Position numbers and translations under genes: made by a program
Shown: positions 17,171-26,114 of the stretch, piece by piece
Layout of the letters: each line of letters begins with the position of its first letter
Position numbering within the stretch: the stretch's first letter is position 1
Assembly (NCBI GenBank): GCA_009840165.1
Contig: VXOG01000059.1
Coordinates: forward strand, 52,581-116,580
Direction of reading: 5' to 3'
Source of the DNA: Chloroflexota bacterium
Lineage (GTDB): Bacteria; Chloroflexota; Dehalococcoidia; Lucifugimonadales; UBA3495
DNA length: 64,000 nucleotides
The notes under the pieces: generated by a model
Seen by the model: the letters and a program-made list of their open reading frames with translations, nothing else
The model's database searches: none
What the model was told of the DNA's origin: nothing

Positions 17171-17702
17171 AATGCCGGGCGATTCGTGGTCCGGTCGCCT
17201 GGCGTGGTTCATCGGTTCCGGCTTCGGATGCGGGCTATCGCCGCTGGCGCCGGGCTCGGTCGGTTCGCTGGCGGCGGTGATAATTCTTTACCTGCTGTCC
17301 TTCCTCATGCCCGGCATACCGGGCGGCTGGGAACGAACCGTCATCCTTGCCGCGATGTCCGTCGCGGGCTTGGCCGTGGGCGTCTGGGCGACCGGGCGAA
17401 TGTCAACGCCGGAAAACCCCGACCCAGGCAGCGCGACCTGGGACGAATTTGTGGGGATGTGGCTGACCTGCCTGCTGATACCGTTCCATTCCCCGGTATG
17501 GCTGGCCATGGCGTTCCTGGTGTTCCGAGCGTTGGACGTGCTGAAGCCCTGGCCGTGCCGCCGGCTGGAAAGGCTGCCCGCAGGCTGGGGCATCATGCTG
17601 GACGACGTAGGCGCCGGCCTGTGGGGGATGCTGATCATGCTGCTGCTGTTGGGGTTCTACGCCATCGGTTTGCCTTCGCTCGCCGGGCTGGTCACCGGTT
17701 AG
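17163..17702 (+). CDS. pgpA: Phosphatidylglycerophosphatase A
   Basis: The 179-residue membrane protein has PgpA signature regions: 'GSGFGCGLSPLAPGSVGSLA' near the N-terminus, the acidic 'DPGSATWDEFVGMW' (catalytic Asp/Glu), and 'FRALDVLKPWPCRRLERLP' then 'GIMLDDVGAG'. Four hydrophobic segments are visible. PgpA removes phosphate from phosphatidylglycerophosphate to make phosphatidylglycerol. ATG 17163 overlaps the end of the zincin gene by 8 nt, so the two are translationally coupled. The frame is open upstream but is shadow sequence. Confidence 0.92.
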   Translation: MAEMPGDSWSGRLAWFIGSGFGCGLSPLAPGSVGSLAAVIILYLLSFLMPGIPGGWERTVILAAMSVAGLAVGVWATGRMSTPENPDPGSATWDEFVGMWLTCLLIPFHSPVWLAMAFLVFRALDVLKPWPCRRLERLPAGWGIMLDDVGAGLWGMLIMLLLLGFYAIGLPSLAGLVTG

Positions 17703-17768
17703 GCGTCAGAATCAGGATTTGTCTGATTCGAGGATTTTCAGGGTTATGCCGCATTAACTTTCTGCCGT

Positions 17769-17817
17769 CATTCCCGCGCAAGAACGTCACCCCGTACTTG
17801 ATACGGGGCGGGAATCC
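17769..17817. repeat. Composite palindromic repeat R3, copy 2 (nested)
   Basis: Outer arms ATTCCCGC / GCGGGAAT enclose an inner hairpin CCCCGTACTTGATACGGGG. It closely matches 16581-16629 across the 49 bases, with only a few substitutions. It lies between pgpA and nfo, which converge here. Confidence 0.85.
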
Positions 17818-17894
17818 AGGATTACGCCGGCATTGGCATAAGCCGCCCAATCCTGAAAATCCCATAATCCCGTGAATCCTGATTCTGACGGTTC

Positions 17895-18752
17895 CTACCC
17901 GGCAACCCGCTCCCGGATCGCCTTCAGGATGTCCACGTTGGGCTTGTCCGGCCCTCGATTGTCCTTGTCGTAGCCCGGCACTTCCAGGAAGAACGGCACG
18001 TCGGCAAAGGCCGGGTGGGACATGATGTTGGCGAAACCCTCCTCACCAATCAGCCCCTCGCCGATGTTGTCGTGCCGGTCCACGCCGGAGCCGCATGGTC
18101 GCTTGGAGTCGTTGGCGTGTACCGCCGTCAGCCGGTCCAGCCCAATGTCCCGGTCGAACTCGTCGATCATGCCGGCAACGCCTTCGGGATTGGTGAGGTC
18201 GTAGCCGGCGGCGAAAGCGTGCTGAGTGTCCAGGCAGATGCCCAGGCGCGGGCTGTCCACTGCGCGCAGCACCTCGCCCAGTTCGCTGAACTTCGCGCCG
18301 ATGTGCTGGCCCATGCCGGCCATGTTCTCCAGACACAGGATTGGGCCTTCGGGCGTTTGATCCAACACCCGGTTAACAGCCTCCACCACCTGGGGGAAGA
18401 CGCCTTCGTAGCCGGCGCCACCGTGACTTCCGGGATGGAAGATGACGCCGCCGGCGCCGATCTGGTCGGCCAGGTTCATGTACTGGACCAGCGACGTTAC
18501 GGATTTCTCCACGTTCTCCGGGTTGGAGTTGCCGAGGTTGATGAGATAGATGGCGTGCAGGAACGGCGGCGCAAGGTCGGCCTCCGCGTTCTTCTCTCGA
18601 AAATTCTCCGCCTGGGCGTCGGTCAACGCCTTGAAACGCCACGAGCGGGTGGATGAGCCAAAAATCTGGACCGCCTCCGCGCCAATGGCAACGGCCCGAT
18701 CGACCGCGTTGCCAATACCGCCGGCGGCAGAAACGTGAGCGCCGATAATCAT
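17895..18752 (-). CDS. nfo: Endonuclease IV (AP endonuclease)
   Basis: The 285-residue TIM-barrel enzyme begins 'MIIGAHVSAAGGIGNAVDRA' and has the endonuclease IV signatures 'GLDRLTAVHANDSKRPCGSG', 'DRHDNIGEG' and 'FFLEVPGYD', plus zinc ligands in 'FHPGSHGG', 'CLENMAG' and 'LDTQHAFAAG'. It cleaves 5' to abasic sites in base-excision repair, complementing the glycosylase at 43866-44687. ATG 18752 is preceded by GAGGAAGG; the frame upstream adds six residues only. Confidence 0.93.
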   Translation of the reverse strand: MIIGAHVSAAGGIGNAVDRAVAIGAEAVQIFGSSTRSWRFKALTDAQAENFREKNAEADLAPPFLHAIYLINLGNSNPENVEKSVTSLVQYMNLADQIGAGGVIFHPGSHGGAGYEGVFPQVVEAVNRVLDQTPEGPILCLENMAGMGQHIGAKFSELGEVLRAVDSPRLGICLDTQHAFAAGYDLTNPEGVAGMIDEFDRDIGLDRLTAVHANDSKRPCGSGVDRHDNIGEGLIGEEGFANIMSHPAFADVPFFLEVPGYDKDNRGPDKPNVDILKAIRERVAG

Positions 18753-18870
18753 ATTGCCTTCCTCAACCACTGTCTTGCATGGATAGACAGGATATACGGT
18801 ATTTGATTGAATTGATTTCCCGATAGTATCGCAGGATCAACCGATTACGATAAGGTCAGGGGAGACCCTT

Positions 18871-19923
18871 TTGTCGATTCCCGAAACAATGGCAGCGCTG
18901 TCGGTAGTCAAACCGGGCCGGCCGCCGGAGCTGGCGATGGTGCGCCGGCCCGTGCCTACGCCCGGCCCCGGCGAAGTCCTGCTGCGCATAGACGCCTGTG
19001 GTTTCTGCCATCACGACCTGTTGGTGATGAGCGGGACGCTGCGCCGGGGCGTTGCTCAGGGGGTTACGCTGGGCCATGAAATCGCGGGCACGGTGGTTGG
19101 CGCGTCCCCGGAGGTTACGGATGTGCAGGTAGGCGACCGCGTGGTGAGCCTGCTGACCGCCGCCTGCGGGCAATGCGTCCGCTGCCGCGCGGGTCGGGAA
19201 CACCGCTGCCTGGCCGGCGAGGGTATCGGGCACGGCAGAGACGGCGGTTTCGCGGAATACGTGGCGCTGCCGGCCTCCGCGTTGGTTCCGATACCGGATG
19301 GCATACCCGACGAACAGGCTGCGTTGCTGGCGTGTCCGGTTGGCGTCGCCCTCAACGGCGTGGAGTCTGCCGGCGTGGTATCCGGCGAGACGGTGGTAGT
19401 CACCGGAGCGGGCGGCGGGTTGGGCGTCCACGCCGTGCAGATGGCCGCCATGCGGGGCGCGCAGGTGATCGCCGTTACCACGTCGCCGGACAAGGCGGAC
19501 GCGCTGGAATCATTGGGCGCGTTCGTGGTGATTGACGCCGGCGATGGCATGGACTTTTCCGAGGTGGTTATGGCGCTGACCGACGACGCCGGCGCGGACG
19601 CCGTTATCGACACCGTTGGCTCGCCGCTGTGGCCGGCGACGCTGCGCTGCCTGGGCCAGTACGGGAGGCTGGCATTGCTCGGCGATGTGTCGGGTGAAGC
19701 AGTCTCGCTGAGGTTGGCCGAGGTCATCTTCAGGGACGCGCAGATCCTGGGAGTTTCGGGCATTTCGCTGGAGACGCTACGCCAGGCAGTTAACCTGGCG
19801 GCATCGGGCCAGCTGCGCCCGGTGATCTCGCGAACTCTGCCGTTGACGGCGGAGGGAGCAATGGAGGCGTGGCGCCTGGTGTTGGAGCGGCGCGCGCTGG
19901 GGCGGGTGGTTTTGGCGCCCTAA
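18871..19923 (+). CDS. Zinc-dependent alcohol dehydrogenase (MDR superfamily)
   Basis: The 350-residue protein starts at TTG 18871 with GGGGAG 7 nt upstream. Catalytic zinc ligands are visible: 'DACGFCHHDLLVMSG' (Cys) and 'GHEIAGTVVG' (His-Glu). The structural-zinc lobe is 'CGQCVRCRAGREHRC' (four Cys), and the nucleotide-binding loop is 'VVVTGAGGGLGVHAVQMA'. The Rossmann part ends 'QLRPVISRTLPLTAEGAMEA'. It oxidises an alcohol or reduces an aldehyde with NAD(P); specificity is unknown. Its stop overlaps by 4 nt the end of the convergent cassette B HEPN-like gene. Confidence 0.9.
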   Translation: MSIPETMAALSVVKPGRPPELAMVRRPVPTPGPGEVLLRIDACGFCHHDLLVMSGTLRRGVAQGVTLGHEIAGTVVGASPEVTDVQVGDRVVSLLTAACGQCVRCRAGREHRCLAGEGIGHGRDGGFAEYVALPASALVPIPDGIPDEQAALLACPVGVALNGVESAGVVSGETVVVTGAGGGLGVHAVQMAAMRGAQVIAVTTSPDKADALESLGAFVVIDAGDGMDFSEVVMALTDDAGADAVIDTVGSPLWPATLRCLGQYGRLALLGDVSGEAVSLRLAEVIFRDAQILGVSGISLETLRQAVNLAASGQLRPVISRTLPLTAEGAMEAWRLVLERRALGRVVLAP

Positions 19924-20357
19924 ACCGCCGCCAGCCAGTCCCGGCAAGCATCTGACAGTTGCAAGGACGGTGGTAGCCTGCTGTTGAGCAACTCCAGAAA
20001 AACGCCAACGTAGTGGCAAGATTGCCGAAACGAGGATTCAGGGTGATTAGGTTTATGTTGAAAATTGTGCAATCGGACCAAGTGTCTCCAATGCGTCATG
20101 GTGTCCGGCGGTAAATTATGCCTTGCGTACTGATGCGCGTCGGATGACCTACCCGTTATATGCTCGCCGTCCAGCGTTGCCAGTGCCGATAGAATGTCCA
20201 ATGCACCGTCCCAAATCAGCGACGCTACTTTGGCCAACTCCCCCAAGTTCGATGCGTACCCTGCTGCGATAGCTCTTTGGCAACGTTCGCCCGCTTCACG
20301 CAATCGGGATTCCGCGTAGGCGCAATACGTCCCTGGCGAGATGTCAGGCACAATCAC
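19920..20357 (-). CDS. HEPN-like domain protein (cassette B)
   Basis: The 145-residue, all-helical protein has 'RLHNFQHKPNH', fitting R-x(4-6)-H of HEPN domains, and a preceding helix 'GELAKVASLIWDGALDILSA' typical of the first half of the fold. The initiation codon overlaps the 3' end of the upstream gene by 14 nt. Assignment rests on motif and gene arrangement only. It could be an RNase toxin or a non-catalytic HEPN partner. Confidence 0.5.
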   Translation of the reverse strand: MIVPDISPGTYCAYAESRLREAGERCQRAIAAGYASNLGELAKVASLIWDGALDILSALATLDGEHITGRSSDAHQYARHNLPPDTMTHWRHLVRLHNFQHKPNHPESSFRQSCHYVGVFLELLNSRLPPSLQLSDACRDWLAAV

Positions 20358-20730
20358 GTTCCAGCATGTACAGGATTATTTCGGCTGTCTCACAGCTCAG
20401 TTCCCAATCCTCTTGATGGTAACGTCCGTCCCGTTTTGCGTCTTCCTGTAGCGACTGCACGCCGAGGTAGGCCGATTCGTAGGCTGGGTTATTGTGGGCT
20501 TTCGCCATGCGCTTGATGACAGTCCACGGGTCGCTTTTAGGGTCAACCTGGCGGAGGCGGTAGTCCACAGCATCCAGCAACAGAGCTGGACCGTTCTTCT
20601 GATGCCGGCGCAGGGCCCGTTTGGCCTTTTCAATCATCGCCTCAGCAGACGGCATCTGTGGAGGATTTTCGCGCCGTTCCCGGTTAACCTTTTCAATGAG
20701 CTCGGCAACGGTCATTTCGGGATTTGCCAT
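20344..20730 (-). CDS. Uncharacterised protein, partner of HEPN-like gene (cassette B)
   Basis: The 128-residue charged helical protein has the N-terminus 'MANPEMTVAELIEKVNRERR', reminiscent of short antitoxin-like DNA-binding or coiled-coil starts; the middle is 'AMIEKAKRALRRHQKNGP'. ATG 20730 has GGAGGG 5 nt upstream and a perfect TATAAT 20 nt or so before that. The frame upstream is unrelated. It is not related by eye to the cassette A, C or D partners. Role unknown; an antitoxin is a reasonable guess from the overlap with the HEPN-like gene. Confidence 0.6.
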   Translation of the reverse strand: MANPEMTVAELIEKVNRERRENPPQMPSAEAMIEKAKRALRRHQKNGPALLLDAVDYRLRQVDPKSDPWTVIKRMAKAHNNPAYESAYLGVQSLQEDAKRDGRYHQEDWELSCETAEIILYMLERDCA

Positions 20731-20751
20731 AGTGCCCTCCATCTTAACGGC

Positions 20752-20757
20752 ATTATA
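20752..20757 (-). promoter_or_regulatory. Possible -10 element for cassette B
   Basis: TATAAT on the minus strand, 22 nt before the start codon of the cassette B upstream gene. No convincing -35 lies at 16-18 bp spacing, so only the -10 is claimed. Confidence 0.4.
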
Positions 20758-20890
20758 CGCGGTCGCTGACGCAACGGCGTTGCAGCGCGCAACCAGACCC
20801 GCACGGGCGGCCACCCAAGAAAGAATCGTCGCTGCCGGGACCTCTAATTCACCCCAGTCCCTGGTGAGGCATCGGTAATTTGCGACGATT

Positions 20891-21847
20891 TTACGCCGCC
20901 GCCTCGCGGCGACCCAGCGTGAAGACGCGCCCGAACTCGCGGCGTTCCCAGATGACGATGAACTGCGCGGCGATGAAGATGGAGCTGTAGGTTCCGACCA
21001 CGACGCCGATGGCAACCACCAGCAGCAACTCCCTGATGGAATCGCCGCCAATCAGCAGCATGGCCAGCAGCACCAGCAGCGTGGTGAAGCTGGTGTTGAC
21101 GGAGCGGCCAACGCTCTCAATGATGCTGAGGTTCACGGTGTCTTCCAGCCGGCGGTCCGGCACGCGGATGGCGTTTTCGCGGATGCGGTCGAACACAACG
21201 ATGGTGTCGTTCACCGAATAGCCGGCCACGGTGAGGACGCCCACGATGAACATGGAGTTGACCTCCATGCCCAGCACGCGGCCCAGAATGGAAAAAACTC
21301 CCAGCACGATCAGCGTGTCATGGGCCAGCGTGACCACTGCGGCAATACCGTAACGGTACGCCCGCGGCACCCGCCGGAAGGCGTACCAGATGTAGCCCAG
21401 GATGAATACCGACGCCACCAGCAGGGCCAGGAACGTGTTGCGCACCGTTTCCTGCGCGATGATCGGCGACACCGTATCCACACGCGAGCCGGCGATGGGG
21501 GCGACAGATTCCTCAAGAGCGTCCTGGATGACCTGCCGTTCGGATAGCTGGCCGCCCGTCGATTCTTCCAGCACACGGGTGCGGATCAGCACGGAGTCGC
21601 TGCCCACCGCTTGCACCAGCGCGCCGGGATGCCCCATAAGGGACAACACGCTCCGCACGTCTTCGGGTTGAACCGGTTCTTCAAAGGTAATGTCGAGCAC
21701 CGAACCGCTGGTGAAGTCGATTCCCGGTTTCAGTCCGGAGCCGCCACTGGCCCAACCCGGCGGGGCTATCATGGACAGCAGACCGGGAATGATTATCAGA
21801 GCGGAAATGAGAAAGTACCAGCCCCGCTTGCCGACGATGTTGAACAT
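20891..21847 (-). CDS. secF: Protein translocase subunit SecF
   Basis: The 318-residue inner-membrane protein has six hydrophobic segments. SecF motifs are 'GLKPGIDFTSGSVLDITF' in the first periplasmic region, 'AHDTLIVLGVFSILG', 'LTVAGYSVNDTIVVFDRIRE' and 'SVGRSVNTSFTTLLVLLAML'. With SecD it uses the proton-motive force to help release exported proteins. It lies 27 nt downstream of secD. Confidence 0.95.
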   Translation of the reverse strand: MFNIVGKRGWYFLISALIIIPGLLSMIAPPGWASGGSGLKPGIDFTSGSVLDITFEEPVQPEDVRSVLSLMGHPGALVQAVGSDSVLIRTRVLEESTGGQLSERQVIQDALEESVAPIAGSRVDTVSPIIAQETVRNTFLALLVASVFILGYIWYAFRRVPRAYRYGIAAVVTLAHDTLIVLGVFSILGRVLGMEVNSMFIVGVLTVAGYSVNDTIVVFDRIRENAIRVPDRRLEDTVNLSIIESVGRSVNTSFTTLLVLLAMLLIGGDSIRELLLVVAIGVVVGTYSSIFIAAQFIVIWERREFGRVFTLGRREAAA

Positions 21848-21874
21848 TTGCTAACGGCCTCTCTTTGGACAGGG

Positions 21875-23698
21875 CTAGGGGGCAGACCGGGGTCGTTGTC
21901 CCGAAGCGCGGGGTTGAATCTTCTCGGGCGTGAACAGGTTCGCCATACGTCCCAGCCCCATGGCCTGGAAAGCCTGCAACAGATTGCGGCTCACCAGCAC
22001 CGCTGTGAACATGCTTACCAGCACGCCTACCATCAAGGTCAAAGCGAACCCGTTAATCAATCCGCCGCCCAAACGATTGCCGAACCACAATAGCACCGCA
22101 CAGGTGATCAGCGTGCTGACGTTGCCATCCCTGATGGCCGGCCACGCCCGGTTGAACCCAACGTCCATCGCGGAGGCCAGGCTGCGACCCAGGCGTATTT
22201 CTTCTTTGATGCGCTCGAATATAAGGATGTTGGCGTCCACGGCGAGACCGATTGACAGGATGAAGCCGCCGATATGGGGCAAAGTCAGGGTAATCGGCAC
22301 CAGCTTGAAGATCGCCAGGGTTACCACCGAGTAGCAGATGAGCGCGATGGCTGCGACGACGCCCGCCGCCCGGTAGTATGCGATGATGAATACGAGCACC
22401 AGGCCCAGACCCACCAGACCGGCCATCAGGCTGCGCTCCAGCGATTCGGAGCCCCGCAGCGCGTCCACGTCCGACTCCTGAATCAACGTGAGCGGCACCG
22501 GCAGGCTGCCGGATTTCAGTTGAATGGCCAGAGTGCGCGCGCTTTCGCGATTAAAATTGCCGGAAATCTGGCTGCGTCCGTCGCGGATATGGGCACGCGC
22601 CACCGGCGCGATCAATTGCTGGTCATCCAGGATCACCGCGATCACTTCGTTCGAATCCGGATTGGACTGCACGTTGATCTCCTGGGTCATCTGGCTGAAG
22701 ATCTCCGCCCCCCGGTCGTCGAATTGGATGTTGACTACCCACTCACTGGTGACCGAGTCCATGTTGGCGTAAGCGTCCACCAGGTCGTCGCCGGTCAACC
22801 CGATGCTGCTGTCCGTATAGGGAGGCAGGCATGGGGAGGCGATAACCGGGGCAACGCATTCACGCCTCAAAAACTCCAGCTGGGCAGTTTCGCCAATCAA
22901 GCGCTTGGCATCCTCAATGCCGCCGGTAACCTGGTAACTCTGCACCGGCCCTACTTCGGCCTCCAGTATCGCTTCCAACTGCGGCCGCTGGTCAATGCTC
23001 AGGGTGTTCTCGGTGGTGATCCGGTATTCGTTGCCGCCCCTGACCACGACCTCGGTATTGCCATATCCCCGGCCGTCAACCACGCTGCTCAGCTTTTCGA
23101 CGGCGGCAGCATCAGAGAAGCGAACGGTGACCACTGACCCGCTGGCGCCGGGCAGTTGCACAATGATTCGGTCGTCGCCGAATCGCTGCACGATGGGTTC
23201 CTCGGTTCCGTAGAGGTTGACGCGCCGGCTGATTATGTCCAGCACACCGTCCATCTGGTCCGAGGTCGGCGGCGGCAGGTCGCTGTTCACAAACTCCGTC
23301 GGTTCCCCAATGTCGTTCACCAGCGCCAGGCGCACCACTTCGCGCAGGTCGGGATTCAGGTACGGCCCATCGATCTCAAAGGACGCTCCTCCGCCAACTT
23401 GGTTCACGGTGGCTTGGTAATCGGCGCCGGCGAGCGCCTCCTGAACCGCTTCGGCGTCCACCTCGACATCGTCCGGGAAAGTCACGGCCAGCGTAGTGCC
23501 GGTTTGCGCCTGGTACACCAGGTGAGCGCCACCTTGCAGGTCAAGGCCCAACTTCAGGCCCAATGGGCCGGTTTCGGCGCGGTCCAGACGGGGCAACCCA
23601 GGTATCGCGATGTGGATTTCAGGCAGGGCCAGGGAAACGAATGAAATGCCCAGGACGACCAATATCAGGACGGTCAACAGAATGGTGCGGCGTCGCAT
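21875..23698 (-). CDS. secD: Protein translocase subunit SecD
   Basis: The 607-residue protein has a first membrane segment, then 'GLKLGLDLQGGAHLVYQ'. The large periplasmic region contains 'LDIISRRVNLYGTEEPIVQR' and 'IIVQLPGA'. A C-terminal cluster of five membrane segments contains 'LTLPHIGGFILSIGLAVDAN' and 'ILIFERIKEEIRLGRS'. It is longer than minimal SecD proteins because of its full P1 domain. It forms an operon with secF downstream and the CCA-adding enzyme upstream (9 nt gap). Confidence 0.95.
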   Translation of the reverse strand: MRRRTILLTVLILVVLGISFVSLALPEIHIAIPGLPRLDRAETGPLGLKLGLDLQGGAHLVYQAQTGTTLAVTFPDDVEVDAEAVQEALAGADYQATVNQVGGGASFEIDGPYLNPDLREVVRLALVNDIGEPTEFVNSDLPPPTSDQMDGVLDIISRRVNLYGTEEPIVQRFGDDRIIVQLPGASGSVVTVRFSDAAAVEKLSSVVDGRGYGNTEVVVRGGNEYRITTENTLSIDQRPQLEAILEAEVGPVQSYQVTGGIEDAKRLIGETAQLEFLRRECVAPVIASPCLPPYTDSSIGLTGDDLVDAYANMDSVTSEWVVNIQFDDRGAEIFSQMTQEINVQSNPDSNEVIAVILDDQQLIAPVARAHIRDGRSQISGNFNRESARTLAIQLKSGSLPVPLTLIQESDVDALRGSESLERSLMAGLVGLGLVLVFIIAYYRAAGVVAAIALICYSVVTLAIFKLVPITLTLPHIGGFILSIGLAVDANILIFERIKEEIRLGRSLASAMDVGFNRAWPAIRDGNVSTLITCAVLLWFGNRLGGGLINGFALTLMVGVLVSMFTAVLVSRNLLQAFQAMGLGRMANLFTPEKIQPRASGQRPRSAP

Positions 23699-23707
23699 AT
23701 TGCGTAA

Positions 23708-25204
23708 CTAAACCTCGAGTTCGTTATTGGCCAGCAAACGCGCGGCCAAGGCCAGGGCGTCGTCCCGGTCGGTAATTTCACCCACCGCCTCGGCTTCGCG
23801 CAGCCGCTCCAGCAGCGCACCGATGCGAGGGCCCGGCGGCAGGTGCAATGTATTCATCAAGTCGTTGCCGTTGACTAATGCGCGGGGGCCTTCCTCTCGG
23901 ACCGGAGGCATGGCTCCCGCTTCAAGAACGGTTGCAATCATTCTAGCATAGTTATTCCAACGCTCCGGCGACAATTCCGGACCGCGCGCCGCGAGGAAAT
24001 CCGCCATCGCCAGGTACAGCGTGTCCACGGCGGCATCTCCCACGTCCCGGTAGTATCGATAGATCGCGCGCGGCGAGGGCATCCGGTCGCGCTCGCGCAG
24101 TTGGCTGGGACGCAGGTGATGCAGCACCATCGTCGATACCAAATCGGTAGTGCGCCGAGCCATGCGCAGGACCGGCAAGCGGCTGCGCACAATGTCTGCG
24201 CCCTGCTCACTGTGCCCCAGGAATCGGATGCGTCCATTTTCATCCGGCCCTTTGGTCTGCGGTTTTGCGATGTCGTGGAGCAGGGCCGCCAGCTTGAGCA
24301 CGGTGCGGCGGGTATGGCCGTCGCCGATTATTTCCCCGAAGTGCGCATCCTCAGCCGCGGTCCACGGGGCCATCGTATAGATGGCGTTGTTGCGGTGCCC
24401 CGCCGTAACTGCCTCGGCGTATTCGACACAATGCAGCAGGTGGCCCCATACGTCCCAGTAGTGATGAGCGCGGGGCTGTGAACAGCCCCGAGCGGCTTCC
24501 AGTTCCGGAATCACGCGACACAGCAGATCGAGACGATCCAACACTTCAAGCTGCGTCCTAGCGCCGTCGGCAGCCAGTATGGCCATGAATTCATCGCGCA
24601 CGCGCTCGGGCGACACTCTATGCAGCAAGGGCGCATCCCTGCGGATGGCGCGGGCGGTATCCGGTTCCATACGGAAACCGAGCCGGTTGGCCAGCCGGAC
24701 GCCGCGCAATAGCCGGCCAGGGTCGGCCTGGAACACTCCGTCGCCCGTCGCCCGAATGACCCCATGAATCAGATCCGCCCTGCCGTTCAGTGGATCTTCG
24801 ATGGAATCAAATCGCTCGTCGGTGTCCCAGCAGCGCAGGGGAACCGCCATGGCGTCCACGGTGAAATCGCGGGAGCGCAGGTTTTCTTCCAAAGCGCCGT
24901 GGTAGCCGCCTACGTCGATGAGGAACGGCGTCGCCCCTTCCCTTGCGGGGGCCAGCGCAACCCTCGTGATGTTCCATCCCTCCACCGACACCGGAGTTCC
25001 GCCCAGGAAATCGGCAACCGCCTGCCCTACGGGTTGCGCGTCCCCGGCCACTACCAGGTCAATGTCGTGGACTTCCCGCCCACGTATGGCGTCGCGGACG
25101 GCTCCGCCAACCACCCAAACGTCGTCCTCGCCTCGGGCGGCGAAGAACCCGCCCAGCCGGGTGAGCAGGCTATCGGCGTCCATCGCATCATTAACGTTCT
25201 GCAA
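23708..25204 (-). CDS. CCA-adding enzyme / poly(A) polymerase family nucleotidyltransferase with HD domain
   Basis: The 498-residue protein carries the class II nucleotidyltransferase head: 'VWVVGGAVRDAIRGREVHDI' with 'DLVV' (the Gly-Gly and DxD catalytic elements) and 'LRSRDFTVDAMAVPL'. The RNA-binding part is 'DPGRLLRGVRLANRLGF'. The C-terminal HD domain is 'LAALLHDIAKPQT' followed by 'GHSEQGADIVRSRL'. It adds or repairs the CCA end of tRNAs, or elongates RNA with A; the two activities cannot be separated by sequence here. TTG 25204 has AGGGA upstream; ATG 25183 is an alternative start. Confidence 0.88.
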   Translation of the reverse strand: MQNVNDAMDADSLLTRLGGFFAARGEDDVWVVGGAVRDAIRGREVHDIDLVVAGDAQPVGQAVADFLGGTPVSVEGWNITRVALAPAREGATPFLIDVGGYHGALEENLRSRDFTVDAMAVPLRCWDTDERFDSIEDPLNGRADLIHGVIRATGDGVFQADPGRLLRGVRLANRLGFRMEPDTARAIRRDAPLLHRVSPERVRDEFMAILAADGARTQLEVLDRLDLLCRVIPELEAARGCSQPRAHHYWDVWGHLLHCVEYAEAVTAGHRNNAIYTMAPWTAAEDAHFGEIIGDGHTRRTVLKLAALLHDIAKPQTKGPDENGRIRFLGHSEQGADIVRSRLPVLRMARRTTDLVSTMVLHHLRPSQLRERDRMPSPRAIYRYYRDVGDAAVDTLYLAMADFLAARGPELSPERWNNYARMIATVLEAGAMPPVREEGPRALVNGNDLMNTLHLPPGPRIGALLERLREAEAVGEITDRDDALALAARLLANNELEV

Positions 25205-25229
25205 AATTTTCCCTGTGGTTGCTGTTGAT

Positions 25230-25258
25230 TTGACACCCCATTGGAACGGGCATATAGA
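25230..25258 (+). promoter_or_regulatory. Sigma-70-type promoter for cassette C
   Basis: TTGACA (25230-25235), a 17-bp spacer and TATAGA (25253-25258), about 54 nt before the first gene of the cassette. Confidence 0.7.
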
Positions 25259-25311
25259 ATAAAGGCCAATGTGGCCACAAAGTGAGCGCTAGGTAGCGCC
25301 GGGGGTGCGCG

Positions 25312-25635
25312 ATGACTACACTGGAACAGTATCAAATCGACGGGATTGCCGAGATTGTCAAGGCGGACCTGGACCAGCGCTTTGCCGGCGAGTTCGAGTT
25401 CAAATTCATTGTGAGTGACCCAGTCCCCAGTGTGTACGGGGACGAGTATATTCCGATTATCGTGCTGGTGGTCAACGGAAACGGAGAAATTCTTGACCCG
25501 AATTGGCTCAATGGCGTGGGCCGGCGCGTTCGTCCCAATCTGCACAAGCTGGGAGTATCGGCTTCCCCGAGCTTCAGATACGTCGATGAATCCGAATGGT
25601 TTGACCCCAATTATTTCGGTGATGGCGAGGAGTAA
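25312..25635 (+). CDS. Uncharacterised 107-residue protein, partner of HEPN-like gene (cassette C)
   Basis: A small acidic alpha/beta protein: helix 'LEQYQIDGIAEIVKADLDQR', strands 'EFEFKFIVSDPV' and 'YIPIIVLVVNGNGEIL', and an aspartate-rich tail. Family not recognised. The stop codon is 2 nt from the start of the HEPN-like gene, and both are driven by the promoter at 25230-25258. By analogy with MNT/HEPN pairs it may neutralise the downstream protein, but it lacks a visible nucleotidyltransferase motif. Confidence 0.65.
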   Translation: MTTLEQYQIDGIAEIVKADLDQRFAGEFEFKFIVSDPVPSVYGDEYIPIIVLVVNGNGEILDPNWLNGVGRRVRPNLHKLGVSASPSFRYVDESEWFDPNYFGDGEE

Positions 25636-25637
25636 TC

Positions 25638-26108
25638 TTGCAGGATATCGACTTCGTCGCCACCGCCCGGCGTTTGGCTGAACCGGACGGCCCGGGCCGT
25701 CCGAGGGAAACCGACTTGCGCCGCGCGATCAGCACAGCTTACTACGCTCTGTTCCACTGCCTGGCAGCCTGCTGCGCCAACACACTGATTGGCGGCCCCG
25801 GTTCCAACCGTGATATGCGGGCTTGGAACCGTATGTACCGTTCCTTGGAGCATGGCACCGCCCGCCAACGTTGCCAGCATCGTGACATTACGGCTTTTCC
25901 GGTCTCTATCCAAAACTTCGCCATCGAGTTCGTAGATATGCAGGACAGGCGTCATGCGGCCGATTATGCGCACGATGCGGAGTTTCGCAAATCAGACGTC
26001 ATCAGGGACATCGCTCGGATCGAAAGCATCATCACCGATTTCAACGCCGTGGCTATCAGCGACCGACGCGCCTTCGCAGTTCACGTTCTCTTCAACCACA
26101 ACCGCTGA
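25638..26108 (+). CDS. HEPN-like domain protein (cassette C)
   Basis: The 156-residue protein has the N-terminal helix 'ETDLRRAISTAYYALFHCLA', a typical HEPN/UPF0332 start ('RRAxSRAYYAxFH'). The later 'RHAADYAHD' is the R-x6-H motif, and helices 'SDVIRDIARIESIITDFN' follow. This is the clearest HEPN protein in the window. ATG or an alternative TTG near 25638 follows the previous stop almost directly. The known range of the fold includes RNase toxins and adenylylation targets of MNT proteins. Confidence 0.75.
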   Translation: MQDIDFVATARRLAEPDGPGRPRETDLRRAISTAYYALFHCLAACCANTLIGGPGSNRDMRAWNRMYRSLEHGTARQRCQHRDITAFPVSIQNFAIEFVDMQDRRHAADYAHDAEFRKSDVIRDIARIESIITDFNAVAISDRRAFAVHVLFNHNR

Positions 26109-26114
26109 ATCCCG

